DNA of 64,000 bases from NCBI GenBank assembly GCA_014529385.2, contig CM043948.1, positions 78,683,291-78,747,290 on the forward strand, written 5' to 3'. The notes under the pieces were generated by a model. It was not told the origin of the DNA. It searched no databases and saw only the letters and a program-made list of their open reading frames with translations. Of the stretch, positions 48,110-59,279 are shown in pieces. The position numbers were made by a program, and so were the translations under genes. The stretch is from Adiantum capillus-veneris. Taxonomy: Eukaryota; Streptophyta; Polypodiopsida; Polypodiales; Pteridaceae. Each line of letters opens with the position of its first letter. Position 1 is the first letter of the stretch.

Positions 48110-48810
48110 CAGTGGATACTCTACTGGAGGTTTCTGCAAGTATGCTATGATTTCCTAGTACACGACCAGATCTAAGGTTCGTAAAGACATGTGAAGCCCT
48201 GGATAGAGTACTTACCTTTGGATTGACTTTTTGTCAATTTCTTCTGAAAAACTTGATTGTAACTTCTGTCAAGCTACTGATTCCTTTTTTGTAACCTGAT
48301 TCCTCAAAGTGTCCTTGAGTTTACCCACTTGTTCATACAACTTTTAAGCATACTCTCCAATCGGATTGAGTGGTTTGGAGTCTTTTTGTGGTATTTTTAG
48401 CCATAGACCTAAAATTTTGTAACTTCAAATAACAAATCACAATGATTCTCTCGGAGAGAGAAATGTTCTGAAATCAACTTCGGATCCTACTTACCCTACT
48501 CCTAGGTTCTCATGCAATGGGGTTGTGGAAAGTGTCCACAAACACCCGTTTTCTTGTTTTTACGGTTTTTTGAGCATTGATCTTAAGACTTGTCTCGTCT
48601 ATCAATCATTCTCAAAATGTTAGTTCTACAATCCTACAATCCTAAAGGCACTTGACAAGTACGATTACTTCCAAGCTACCTCTACACAGCAAAAGGTGAC
48701 AATCTTAAGCTATGCGGTTTCTAAAAGAATGTTTCGACTCTAGGAGATCCTAGAGGAAGTAAAAGGATAACTCCACAAGACACTCGTGTTTTTTCCTAGT
48801 TTAGGTCTCT
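48110..48810 (-). other. Leader region of the second gypsy element
   Basis: Between primer site and gag ORFs. No domain recognised. Confidence 0.4.
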
Positions 48811-48834
48811 TTGATCCTTCACAGCGGCGCCAAA
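48811..48834 (-). promoter_or_regulatory. Primer binding site (TTTGGCGCCGCTG)
   Basis: The minus strand after the LTR end (...CACGTTCCACA) reads TTTGGCGCCGCTGTGAAGG, a TGGCGCC-type gypsy primer site. The 3' part differs from the site at 45.63 kb, so these are two element families. Confidence 0.72.
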
Positions 48835-49753
48835 TGTGGAACGTGTGTCTAACCTCACTATCCTATCTTATTGTAGTTTTAGCAAGAACCACGATTAAAT
48901 TGTCAATCCATGGGACGAAGCTGACTCGACTAGTGCATACAGGCTACAAGAGGGTGTCAATCTCTTGGAAAACAACAGACAACTTGCATCTAACTCAAGC
49001 TACACTCAAGTGACTGAAATCACCAAAAGCCAATCGCTCATCGACAAACAAATCACATCCGTTACAGCATCAAATGACATCCAAACGTATCGAATATTCT
49101 AGGACATGTTTATAATAACTAAGCACACATACTTATGGTCTCAAATCCCACTTTAGGTCAAGTTCCAAAATCGCGATTATTAACAGTAGTGGATTTTTGA
49201 CCTAGCCGGTTTTGACCCAGAATGCACCTAAATGCTTAGCAATGATGTCCCAATACCCCGCCTATGCTTAGTTTTTTATTTTGAAGTGTAAATTCCTACT
49301 TATGATGAAATTAGGACACGAGTCGGTGATGCCAAAAGCTACAAAATACTGTGATGTGTTCACGTCAAACGCGTAGAGCTCTTACCTGCTGCGATTGCAA
49401 TGCAACAAAGGCGACTACAATGTGACAACCGAGAGGGAGTAGGAAGCGCAAGAAGGAGAGAAGTAAGCACCGTTAGCTCACACTGCGTATTTCATTATCC
49501 AAAACTTAATAAAAACTTACAAAAATTGGTTTTTATACTTTAGCCAAGGTTTTTGGTGGTCAAAACTAATACTCCGGGAGCTCTAACTAAAGATAGGTAA
49601 TGACAGGTTGATACAATCTCAAAGCTTGTAGCCCCGACTCATCAGTTACAAGGTTTATCTGCAAAATAGGAGTTACAATATTCCTGATTTATAAAAAATA
49701 ATAAGTGTTTTCACATGGGAGCTCCAAAAACTGGTATCCGTGTTAGCTTAACA
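48835..49753 (-). mobile_element. 5' LTR of the second gypsy element (approximate)
   Basis: The plus-strand left end TGTGGAACGTGTG is fixed by the primer site. The right end is placed at 'gttagcttaaca' (49753) because its complement TGTTAAGC gives a TG start. No second copy is in the window, so that boundary is inferred from the end motif only. Confidence 0.5.
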
Positions 49754-49849
49754 TTTTTGTATGACATCATATCTTTTCCTTTCAAAACTGGTTTCCTCAT
49801 TGGGGAATGATCTAAAATCTACTAGGTTATCTACCTTTACTTGGTATTC

Positions 49850-50200
49850 TTTGATTGTGTATTGCTTTGAAAAATCTTGTGGTGTTGTGCTTGTGAAGAC
49901 TTACATATGAAGTTAGCCCTTAGATGTGGATGTCTAGATCTTCCAAGATCAATGGCTTTGTCAACTAATATACCTCTGGTATAGGTAGGATCTAAAGTTT
50001 TTTATAAAGCTTCCTCGCTTGAATTCCGCATCCCTGCTCTTAAGAAGTCTGTGATTCCCTCTATGAATGTCTCCTACTGCCTGATCTCCTCAAGGGACTC
50101 TCCATGTATCTACGCAACTCTAGTAAAAATAGCCCAAGGCAGTTCTGATTTTGATATCTCATGACTCAATCCAACGGTTCAAATCCTTGTTTGAATAGAC
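49850..50200 (-). pseudogene. Possible gag-like fragment
   Basis: One minus-strand frame keeps coding character despite TAG stops: 'IHGESLEEIRQ', 'ETFIEGITDFLRAGMRNSS' and 'TLDPTYTRGILVDKAIDLG'. This resembles the C-terminal part of retroelement gag proteins, but no zinc knuckle or other diagnostic motif is seen. Confidence 0.3.
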
Positions 50201-51183
50201 AATGAACGAGACCTTGTATCTCATAGTATATCAGACAATGACAAATTTGATTTAACTCTATCTTTGTCTCTGTCTCTATACGATACAACTAGCAAATCCC
50301 TGCCTCTGTTGGTACTCTCCTAAATTTATCTGTCTCAGTCTCTAACTGCTACAATGATGTAAAAATCTGGTCAATAGCACACTGTATCCCCAGTTAGAGA
50401 AGATTATTGCTATAGAAAGCCATCTTCATGCCTAACTCCTGTATTGGTTGTATCCATGTGCTTCTGATATCTAGTTGAATCCGATCCTGATGTATGAGTC
50501 TAGTGATCTTTTTCTGTGTGAGAGATAGGGAGAATTCATTCAAGGATAACTAGAACGGAGGTATTCAAGCTACGCTGAACCAAAATGGGATGGTAAATGT
50601 GAGGAGGGCATGATCTATTGCTTCCTCGATAGGCCTAGGCTCGATTGTTAAGTCCTGAATAGAGGGTATAAAACTGGATTGAATCAAAATATTATCCATT
50701 GTTCTAGATCCATGTTTATGAGGAAAATAGGTGAACCCACTCCATCCTACAAATATCTAGAGGCCATTCAAGGTGGCCAGCCCATGTGCAGTCCCCAAGT
50801 GTGTCGGAGATGCCTCATACCTACTGTGCTCTTTATCTTGCGACACCTATGTCCCATATTGATGACATCCAATGCTCTCAAAATTTTCTCTAAGGTATCA
50901 TAGAAAGATATCTAAGATTGGACCATCCTAGTATACAAGCAACCACTCCCCACGTTGATCAGATTCTTAGGTGGAGATGTGTGATAGTTTCACAAGAAAC
51001 ATAGCCCTGATAAAACTCTTATTAATAAATCATTTCTATTATTTATTTTTGGATTTGGTGGAAAATTTAACCTGCCTAAAGGAGTTTATAAGCTACATGT
51101 AAAGGGAGCATCAAGCCTAGAGTTTCTAGGAATTGCAACAAGTGCCAAGATCCACCCAGCGTTTTTGGAACTAGAGAAACAAT
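50200..51183. other. No gene recognised
   Basis: Short ORFs only, no repeat array, no domain. Confidence 0.45.
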
Positions 51184-51713
51184 TGTTTTTAGATTTTTAG
51201 CGTAGCGCTTGTGCATCTAGAAATGATTCTCTAGTGTTTTCAAATTTTGGAGATTTTCTACCAACCCAGCTTGGATTTGGCCTCACTTGATTCTTCTTAT
51301 TGCGGTCGGGTACTTTGGCAGCCATCAAGACTCCCCTCGACATCATTGAGATTTTTATTTTCAGCCCTAGTGTACATGACAAATCTATTGCATTATATGT
51401 CCTAGATCTAAGTTTTTGTAGCCAATTTTTAGCTCTTCATTATTGTCACATTTGGAGCACAAATACACCCAAGATCTATGACCATCAACAATCCCATATC
51501 CTAATGGATCCAATGGTGCATCAAATCAGGCCTAAAGGCACCTCTTTGTGAGGAGTTACTGCAACGACATTCCCTATTTGAGTCTGTAGAGTTTTCACTT
51601 GACGTACTGCATGTGGGTACATTCCATTTATGCAATCAAAATCAAATACCACATTGGAAATTTTATGAGGGGATTTTGAGAGGATTGGTTCAGACCCCAT
51701 AAAGTGTCATTCT

Positions 51714-51766
<53 letters not shown>

Positions 51767-51807
51767 TACACATCTCTATCGTTCTCTCATATTTTCTCTC
51801 TATACGG
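51184..51807 (+). mobile_element. Family A element, left LTR-like unit (first part)
   Basis: Aligns with 53828-54400 ('tttttagat', 'ggcctcact.g.ttcttc.att', 'gttttcagccctag', 'tagagttttcacttgacgta'). Contains a (TC)n run at about 51719-51762. Cut at 51807 by a solo LTR and resumes at 52957. Confidence 0.65.
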
Positions 51808-52956
51808 TGTGAGTGGGATAGAATACCACACAACGCCTCTATAATTACCCGGCACACACTCTTGGGATGATACACACACACACAATATGGGGCACCACTC
51901 GGCTTACACAACCCACTTGGCCGAGACAGGAACCACACCGATGGAGTGACAAGAGAGAGACTATCCATTTTCCCACTCCACACAAAGAGACACACAACCC
52001 ACACACCCAAAAAAATCATCTCAAAAGAGAAGAATCTCTGATGTTTAGATACAATTGATCTTGGGTCAACACCAATGGGGAAAATAGCTCAGACAATATG
52101 GGTAAAATATAACAGATACAATCACAAATTGGAGTAGAAGCTTCGCTCATAAGAGAAACTTACATATCCAAAAGAGCAAAAAAATAGTGAAGAGTTTGGC
52201 AAAATGGACAGCATTATCGCGTCCAAAACGGCCCAAAACCCCAATCTACAATGTCAAAGTGCTCGAATCCGACCTTGGATGAGTAGTTTATAGCGAAAAC
52301 AGGCTCCAAAAACAGCAAAAACACAGTTGCGGCTATTTCTCCTCTTCTCTTCATGTTTTTTCTGGTCTTCTCTCAGTTTTTTCAGTTCCCACACTTAGCT
52401 TTATTACTTGGGCACCCTTGGCCTTTTAGTTGACCTCAAACGGACCTCGAACAGGCCAAAAATTGGCCTCGCAGTGCATAGTTGTCACCCTGCTGCATCC
52501 ATCCGCACACCTGGCACTCAACTTTTTTCAATAACGCATTCTGCAATCACGTGAAGTGGACCCCAAATACAATTATCATGATGAACTTTTTGCATAATTA
52601 TCACAAGGAAACGTTGTGTCTGTACTTATCCATGTGCAAATATTGACCCATTCGACCTCTTGACGCCACTAGATGCCATCTGACGCACCTTCTTACCTAA
52701 TGTCATCGGCTTGCGGATGGCCCGCGGATGGCTTCCTTGAGAAGTTTTATGTGCTACCAACTCCTCATTATTATAGAAAAAACACACTGATACTGATGAT
52801 AGTGAAAATCGATGCACTATGTACATGATGTCCTACCTCTACACATGTGGGCCCCACGTAACCACCTGGCTCTGGAAAATGGGAAATCCTTTATTTGATG
52901 CACCATGCATGTGTATATACATATTCACAATCCCTTTCTCCAAAAAACTCCTAACA
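51808..52956 (-). mobile_element. LTR family L, copy 2: solo LTR, 1,149 bp
   Basis: Begins TGTGAGTGGG and ends CTCCTAACA. Flanked by ACGG on both sides (51804-51807 and 52957-52960). Family A copies at about 26840 and 54410 show the empty site ('ctcttgatagtaagtaaaag', 'ctcttcatggaaagtaaaag'), confirming the insertion point. No internal region is present. Confidence 0.88.
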
Positions 52957-54620
52957 ACGGAAAGTATAAGAAACCATAATTCATGCTAGAATCAATCATT
53001 GAAGCAAGGAAAGAAGTAAATATTTGTGGAAGTGTAAAGTCTAGATCTTCACCATGTTCAATTTCTCTTCAGCTGACATTGGTATCAAATCTTTGTGATT
53101 TTTCACTAATCCACAAATGTTTGAAAGTTGTTTCTCTATAGTGTTTGACTATGCATTGTAGCGTTTGGCCCAAGGAGGCTTCTCTCACTCAAGGAGATGC
53201 AAGACCTACCATTGCGCATAGGAATGTGCTCCTTGAGCATAGAAAATTACACCATTGTATACCAAGGGCTACAATTGAGATGTGCTTGGTTAGAGGGAAA
53301 TTAACTTGGTGTATGTGCTTGACCACCTTGATATAAAAAATTCCTAGCATGGATATTTGCAATCATATCTTCCTCTACATGACATATCACATCATTGAAG
53401 ACATGCACTGGAAACATGAAGATGTTGATTACGAGTATCAAGATTTTCTAGCAGCCTATGGTGGCAAAGGAAGACGCTATTGAGCTTAGTCTATTAGATT
53501 TGGAGAGTTGGCATTGTTTGAGTAGCCATCTCTCCCATCTTCTTCGAGAATTCCTGCATTTTAAAAGAGGCATTGCATTGTCAATGATCTGTCCACATCT
53601 TTGGCTGCACATATGGTCCACATCATCTACATTTTTTTAGCAATTGCTAGCCATCACCCGGAGCCAAAGTGTTCTAATTTTAGAAAATCACTATGGGAGT
53701 TTGTAGGCATTGTGAGCATACATTCACAACCACTACCTTGGAGAGATGAGGATTCATCTAGAGATTCCATCATACGGCCATTTAGTTGAAGTCCCAAGAG
53801 GAGCCTCTATTCTTTGAGGATTTATTTGACAGTTTTTAGATTATAGCATTTTCCTTGTCGGTCTCTGGCCTCACTAGCTTCTTCCCATTGCGGTATGGTA
53901 CGTTGGTATCCGTCTCCCCTTGGCAATTTTCTCACTGGCATTCAATGCTTCATTGCTACCCATCATCAATATCATTTAGATCTGTGTTTTCAGCCCTAGT
54001 TTACACAATGGATCTGTTGCATTATACATACAAACATGCATTTTTGCAGCCAATTTTTAACCCTTCATTCTTCTCATATCAAGAACACAGATAAGCCTCA
54101 AATGTACCCCTTGTTGACCATCATCAATCACACGTTGAGATGGATTGTAAGGTGCATCAAATCAATCCCAAGGCTGTCTCTTTATGAGGAGTGACCGCGG
54201 TGACATACTATTCATGTCAGTAGAGTTTTCACTTAAGGTATTTCATGTGTGTACATTGCATTTACACAATCAAAATAAAATACAACATTGACAATGGTGT
54301 AGGGCCCCCAAATTGGTTGGGCCCCATTGGGTGTCATTCTCCTCTTCTCTCTCTCTCTCTCTCTCTACCTCTAAGCACCTCTACTACTCTCTCACATTCC
54401 GTCTCTTCATGGAAAGTAAAAGGAACCACCATTCAAGCTAAAAGCAACCATTGAAGCAAGGAAAGAAGTAAAGATTTATATAAGTGTAAATTGTAGATCT
54501 TCACCATATTCAATTATGCTCCACCTTGCATTGGTATTAGAGCTTTCTAATTTTGCAATAATCTATAAATCTTTGATTTTTGTCCTCTCTAGTTTTTATG
54601 TATTGTAGCGTTTTCTCCAA
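52957..54620 (+). mobile_element. Family A element: rest of left LTR, interior, right LTR
   Basis: A tRNA-Met-like site 'tggtatca' lies at 53080 and again after the right unit at 54532 ('ttggtattagagctttc'). The interior, 53100-53827, matches 27000-27650 and has lost any reading frame. The right LTR-like unit covers about 53828-54531. With its left unit this makes a non-autonomous LTR element of about 2 kb once the solo LTR is discounted. LTR edges are approximate. Confidence 0.6.
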
Positions 54621-54666
54621 GGATGCTTCTCTCACTCACGAAATTGCAGGACTACTAGTGCCCATA

Positions 54667-55102
54667 GGACCGTTGGTGCAACTGTTTTGTGTCGACCCAT
54701 GATCGTGTCCGCAACATGCACATGGCAGCAGACAATGTGGTCAAAGAATGCTTGGTCATGTGCTAAATGCCAATTGTGATAGGTACCTTTGGGTGCGTAT
54801 GCGAGACGTGGCAGTTTGAAGGTCTACGATGATTTTTTGGGTCCGCTAGCCTCGAAAAGAATGATGCTTCTATTGATGTGTATGCCACATTGGGCGTCAA
54901 CGTCAGCTAATTTAAAGCTTGTCATGTGCTGGAGGGAAGGTGTTTATCTATTCCTTGATTGGATCTCGAAGGAGAGAGTGGCTGAAAAATTGTGGGATCA
55001 TAGTTTTGTTTTTGGCAAGATTCTCTATCGAAGGAAGAGCTCAACATGATCGCATTGAAGCCTTAGCGTGAGAGATCGCAAAAGGTGAACCAAAAAAAAA
55101 AA
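54667..55102 (+). mobile_element. SINE-like element, copy 2 (poly-A tail)
   Basis: Reverse-complement match to 35132-35565. Ends 'gcaaaaggtgaacc' plus 11 A. Possible imperfect target duplication: 'actagtgc' before and 'actagagtgc' after. Non-coding. The ORF at 54789-55049 overlaps it but is not shared as a frame with copy 1. Confidence 0.68.
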
Positions 55103-55115
55103 CTAGAGTGCTTTG

Positions 55116-55430
55116 TCAGCGTGTATAACCGGGAAAATTGTCCTCGAAAGGACTATGTGCCTGCATGTCCGCTTGCATTCTCCTCGGGGGATTGCGCTTG
55201 TGCTGGCTAACGCGTTTATGGACGTTATTTGTAACTCCGATATACCTCCTATCGTTTTTCGTGAAGCGTATACTGTAGACTATGTATTCTTGACGCAACG
55301 CAGCTTTTTCTGGGGGGGGAAGGCCGATGCTTGTATCTGGTTGTTGATGAGTGTCTAAATCTACAGTCCATGCAGATTGGTTAGGTAAATAAAAAAATGA
55401 CGGTACTACGGAGAAATGAATGGAATCTAG
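55116..55430 (-). pseudogene. GIY-YIG endonuclease domain fragment
   Basis: GIY-YIG enzymes cut DNA with a conserved Tyr, Arg and Glu. The minus frame ending at 55116 is open well upstream of the first listed codon (55298) through 'DTHQQPDTSIGLPPPEK'. It shows 'EYIVYSIRF' (GIY half), 'RRYIGVTNNVHKRVSQHKR' (YIG half, then Arg) and 'HSPFEDNF' carrying the expected Glu. The domain is about 60 residues and all core motifs are present, so it may be nearly complete. It lies 1.2 kb downstream, on the same strand, of the Pif1-like helicase. The exon structure linking it to upstream ORFs is unclear. Confidence 0.65.
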
Positions 55431-55439
55431 TGATACTTG

Positions 55440-56299
55440 TTATCCATACTTGCCTTTGTCTGTCGCAACTGGCTCGTATGGGGAGGCTGGTTGTCTGTAA
55501 TTTATTGCCTTGTGTTTACTGTAGTGCCGTGCTACCTTCTGGATTGTGATAGGTGGGTTAGTTGCATCGTGCGTGTGGTTTGCCGAAGTCATGAAATTTG
55601 TCAAGATAGTGGCACAGTTGTCTTGAGTTGCTTTTGAAATTTCAGCCAAATCAATGTTGTAACCAAACCGCAACTGCTCCATCGTGTATAGAGTAACTCC
55701 TTCAGTTTTTGTGTCGAGGAGTTGTTGTGCTTCAAAATTACATAACATACTCTCATCATCCTCGTACTGGATGTCAAGCTCTTCAAGTATTTGCTTCATG
55801 AGACCTTTAGGATATAGGAGCAAGCTTGTTAGCGCGACAGATAAAAGGCATTATATTTTTCCTTTCTAATAGTACCTATTGTCATTCTGTCTGTGCTTGG
55901 TGTGTCCATCGTTTGGTCGAGAGCTTTATATCTTGCGTTGCACTTATTCATGAAGTTGCGACGCTCTTGAAAAGTATGGAACCCCTCAATATACGCATGG
56001 GGTTTCTCGCCTGCTGAGTTTGCCAATCTCATCTGCTTAGTCGTGAGGTATAATCTCTTAGGTTGTATCGCTGGTTGCATTTCCTTCGCGTTGTTCGTGT
56101 ATTGCTTAAAGAGTTGCACAGTAAGATTAGTGATTGATTTGCATGTATATACACAGGCAGATGTAAGATCAGAGAAGCGTGCAAAAATACCATGTTGTGA
56201 TCCATTGTTTGATTCAATTTCCTGCATGTAAAAAAAATAAATTTGATGACCTCTTGCAGTATTTCTGAAGCATAAGATCCGCCAAACATTTAAACACAA
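55440..56299 (-). CDS. Unrecognised ORFs between helicase and GIY-YIG domain
   Basis: Two consecutive minus-strand ORFs. 56299-55829 (156 codons) holds 'TTKQMRLANSAGEKPHAYIE' and 'RRNFMNKCNARYKALDQTMD'. 55823-55440 (127 codons) holds 'GLMKQILEELDIQYEDDESM' and 'MEQLRFGYNIDLAEISKATQ'. Composition is protein-like and the pair runs straight into the GIY-YIG segment. They may be exons of one nuclease-containing protein, or C-terminal additions of the Helitron polypeptide. I do not recognise the domains. Confidence 0.5.
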
Positions 56300-56539
56300 A
56301 TGAATGAAGTGAAAAAGGGAAGAGCAGTAAATTTAATACAGAAGGTGGATCAGAGTGAGCAGGGGCGATAGGGAAGGTGTCTCAACAGTGCAACATATTG
56401 AACATGAGAAGTCCACAGAAGAGAAGATAAGCAGTTAAACAAAAATTCATGCTTTATATAGAGGGCAGTTACAAGGCGATTTCATCTGTTTAACAGAAAG
56501 AGGGATTGATACTGAAGAGGGCGTAGGAAACATTCGCGG

Positions 56540-58130
56540 CTAGAAGTTCAAAACTCTAGATGGTGTGAACATCTCTGGTGTAGGTAGCTCTAGTAAATGT
56601 AGCCAGGTTCGCTCAGTGACGCGTGATAGCATCACGTATAGAAGGCCAGGGGCGAAAACTTCTTTTACAATGAGCAAGACGTTGGAGTTGATTGTTGCGC
56701 ATTGGGACTTGTGTCCAGTCATAGCATAGGCGAGAGCTAGTGGGAATGTGGATTTATGGTACCAGTGCCTATTGAATGTCCGTCTGCTATGCTTTGACCG
56801 TCTAAGTGTAAGTTCTTGTTTGGATGTGTCGAGTGTGACTTTGATTGCGTTGACAACTCCTTCCTCATCTTGGAGGATTTCGTCTACACGACAAAGGGAG
56901 CCATTGGCTGCTCCAATTGTTAAGTCTAGGTTCTCTGTTATCTGCGCCTTTGCTCCTTCTGCTATTCTGCCAATTGCGTGGAAGTTGGGATCTTCAAGAC
57001 ATGCTTGGAGCTCAGGGATGTTGTGTGCATTTGTCTTGAGGCCGATTTGGATGATGTGACTATGCCGATGGAAGCGTTCCAAGAGAAGGTTATTATAATA
57101 TCGAGCGTCACTCTTGTGTGTGCAAATGATTTTCATATTCCTATCCATGTGTTGCCCTATTTGATCTTGCGTTATGATGCGGTCACCGAGCGCATCATGG
57201 ATATCTTTCTTTGTGGGGAGCCTGACTCTTATTGTATTGAGGAACTCTATGAAAGAGATATCTTTTGCATGGCACACTGAGCAAGACATAATGTACGTAG
57301 TAGCAGTGGACCAATAAGTGGAGCTTGTGATGTGGCATGAGTAGAAATGATCAATTTGATGCTTGCAGACCGGTGGCAACTGTGCCAAATCACCGAACAA
57401 GAAGAGCTTTTTATCTTTGAATGGGTCTAGTAGTGTGCCGTTGGTGACATTCACAATTTGTCGTACTATGAGATCAAAAGTTTGCTTTGTCAACATAGAA
57501 ATCTCGTCTATGATAATCATGTCTTCTTCTTTGATGCTGACGTATCTGTCATCATTTTCGGAGATTGACAGGGGATACTGTTGTGTGCGCACTGGTATCT
57601 TGAATTGGTAATGGACAGTTGTTGCGATGCTGCTTAACCTCATGGCCGCTGCACCAGTTGAAGCAGCGAGTGTGACAGTTTTTCCTTGCATTATGAGTTG
57701 GCTTGTGATATATCTTATGAGGAAGCTTTTGCCATTGCCAGGAGTGCCTGTGATGCAGACCACCCTTTGCTGCTGGGAGCTTCTTGTAGATCTCTGCTTG
57801 TTCAGATGTCAGTGGTGCGTTCTGGACATTTTGAAGCTCGTTTAGAAGGGCAGAGATAGGAGAAGTCGTGTCCTGTTGCTCGTAGTCTGTTTGCACATTT
57901 GGAGATTGAAATGAGGCAGCCTTTGTTGAGGATGTCTTCTGTAGTATCATGTTGTGAAATTGGTGTGTTTGATCTGTCGTGAGAATATTTTGTTGTGTAT
58001 ACTCTGTGATGTACATCTCAAGGTCCTCATCTATCAGCATCAAATTTCTAAGTTTGCACTCAAGATAGTATGACCTAGACGTGTTCTCCGGTGAGAGCAG
58101 CTGGGATTCAATTCTTGCATGTTGTAATTC
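56540..58130 (-). pseudogene. Pif1-like (Helitron-type) helicase, one frameshift
   Basis: SF1B helicase that would unwind DNA during rolling-circle transposition. From about 58130 leftward: an N-terminal part with 'LMLIDEDLEMYITEYTQQN' and 'APLTSEQAEIYKKLPAAKG'. A frame change follows near 57760 into 57763-56540. That ORF carries Walker A 'CITGTPGNGKSFLIRY', motif Ia 'AASTGAAAMRLS', Walker B 'MIIIDEISMLTKQ', 'LFLFGDLAQLPPV', 'AYAMTGHKSQCATINS' (usual GHKSQG has Cys for Gly) and 'GLLYVMLSRVTERTW'. The C-terminal ORF is intact at 407 codons. It is opposite in strand to the Rep fragment at 42-45 kb. Its upstream side is cut by the 58-kb gypsy element. Confidence 0.85.
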
Positions 58131-58284
58131 CGATGATTAACTATGAAAACTCATTTGATGTGCATGTGTTTGTCCTTATCTAAAGTTGAGCTCCATTGAA
58201 GTTTCTAGGGATTGGTTCAATCAAAAGTTTTGTTTCTTGCACGTGTGTTCAAAGGGGTTCTCAAAGCATTAAACTTGGGTAGCC

Positions 58285-59250
58285 ATGGCTTTCTCTTATC
58301 CGGAGTTTCATGGAAGAAGTGATGAAGATGTGGAAGAATTTTTGGAAAAGATGGAGGTTGCATGCATTAGCAACCAGATCCATGACCCAGCACAGATGTT
58401 ACATCTTCTCCAAATCTATTTGAAGAGTGATGCACGAGTTTGGTCCAAAACATTTGAAGAGGAGTTGCGTGCAGCGGATCCACCTGTAAGACTGAGTTGG
58501 GACAATCTAAGGCATGAATTGGAAGTGGAGTTTGTGAAGATATAAGATCCTGAAAAAGTGTGGCAAGAAGTACAGGGTTTGGTGCAAAAGGAAGGTGAGC
58601 CAGTAGATGCGTACATACGTAAGTTTTCATTGGCATGGGAGCAGATGTGCAAGGCGTTAGCACCACAAGTAACCACACCTGACATGATGAAGAAGGATAG
58701 GTGCTTCGCTGGTCTTTGGGAGAATATACGTTGGAGAGTGGAGCTAAAAAAGCCTAGAACATATGAAGATGCATTGGAAGTGGCAAGGAACAAAGAGTGG
58801 AAGCTGAGGAGAATGAGTCAGCTAGGAGTAGAGTCTTTTTCCATGAGGTCTGAATTTCAGCCTATGGATTCTTCGCAAGGTCGTATGCCAGTGGTTCATC
58901 ACGAACCGGTGGTTCCTATCACTCCTCACGTTATGCCAGCAGTGGTCACTACAACAATGCAAGATGATGGGCTAATGCAAGACATGAGGCAAGTGGTAGA
59001 TTTAATGAAGAATCTTAGCCTAAACATGCTAGGTCAAGTGGGAAATAATCAAAATCGAGGGAGGTTTGCAAATCAGCCAGGAGGTGAAGAAAGACCCAGG
59101 AATGGTGTTGGAAAAAGCAATGGTAGGTTTTGGAGGCAGACGCCCACGTGTTATAATTGTGGAGAGTTGGGACATATCAGCCCGCAATGTGATAAGCCAC
59201 CAAGGATGGGGGGAGACATCTATCCATTGACCAAGATAGGTGCTACCTAG
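58285..59250 (+). pseudogene. Ty3/gypsy gag with zinc knuckle
   Basis: ATG at 58285 (MAFSYPEFHGRSDEDVEEF), with a typical gag core 'VWSKTFEEELRAADPPV' and 'LSWDNLRHELEVEF'. An in-frame TAA at 58543 is followed without frame change by 'WQEVQGLVQKEGEPVDAYIR' and 'RCFAGLWENIRWRVEL'. The knuckle CYNCGELGHISPQC (CX2CX4HX4C, complete) ends near 59190. Only one stop separates the two parts, so this copy is younger than the 40-kb one. No LTR or primer site remains upstream because DNA before about 58140 belongs to the helicase fragment. Confidence 0.88.
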
Positions 59251-59279
59251 GTCAAATGATTATGGCATCAAAATTAAGG

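Noticed and set aside
42439-58130. One intact Helitron spanning Rep and helicase
   Set aside because: Rep and helicase are on opposite strands, 11 kb apart, with other LTR elements between them.
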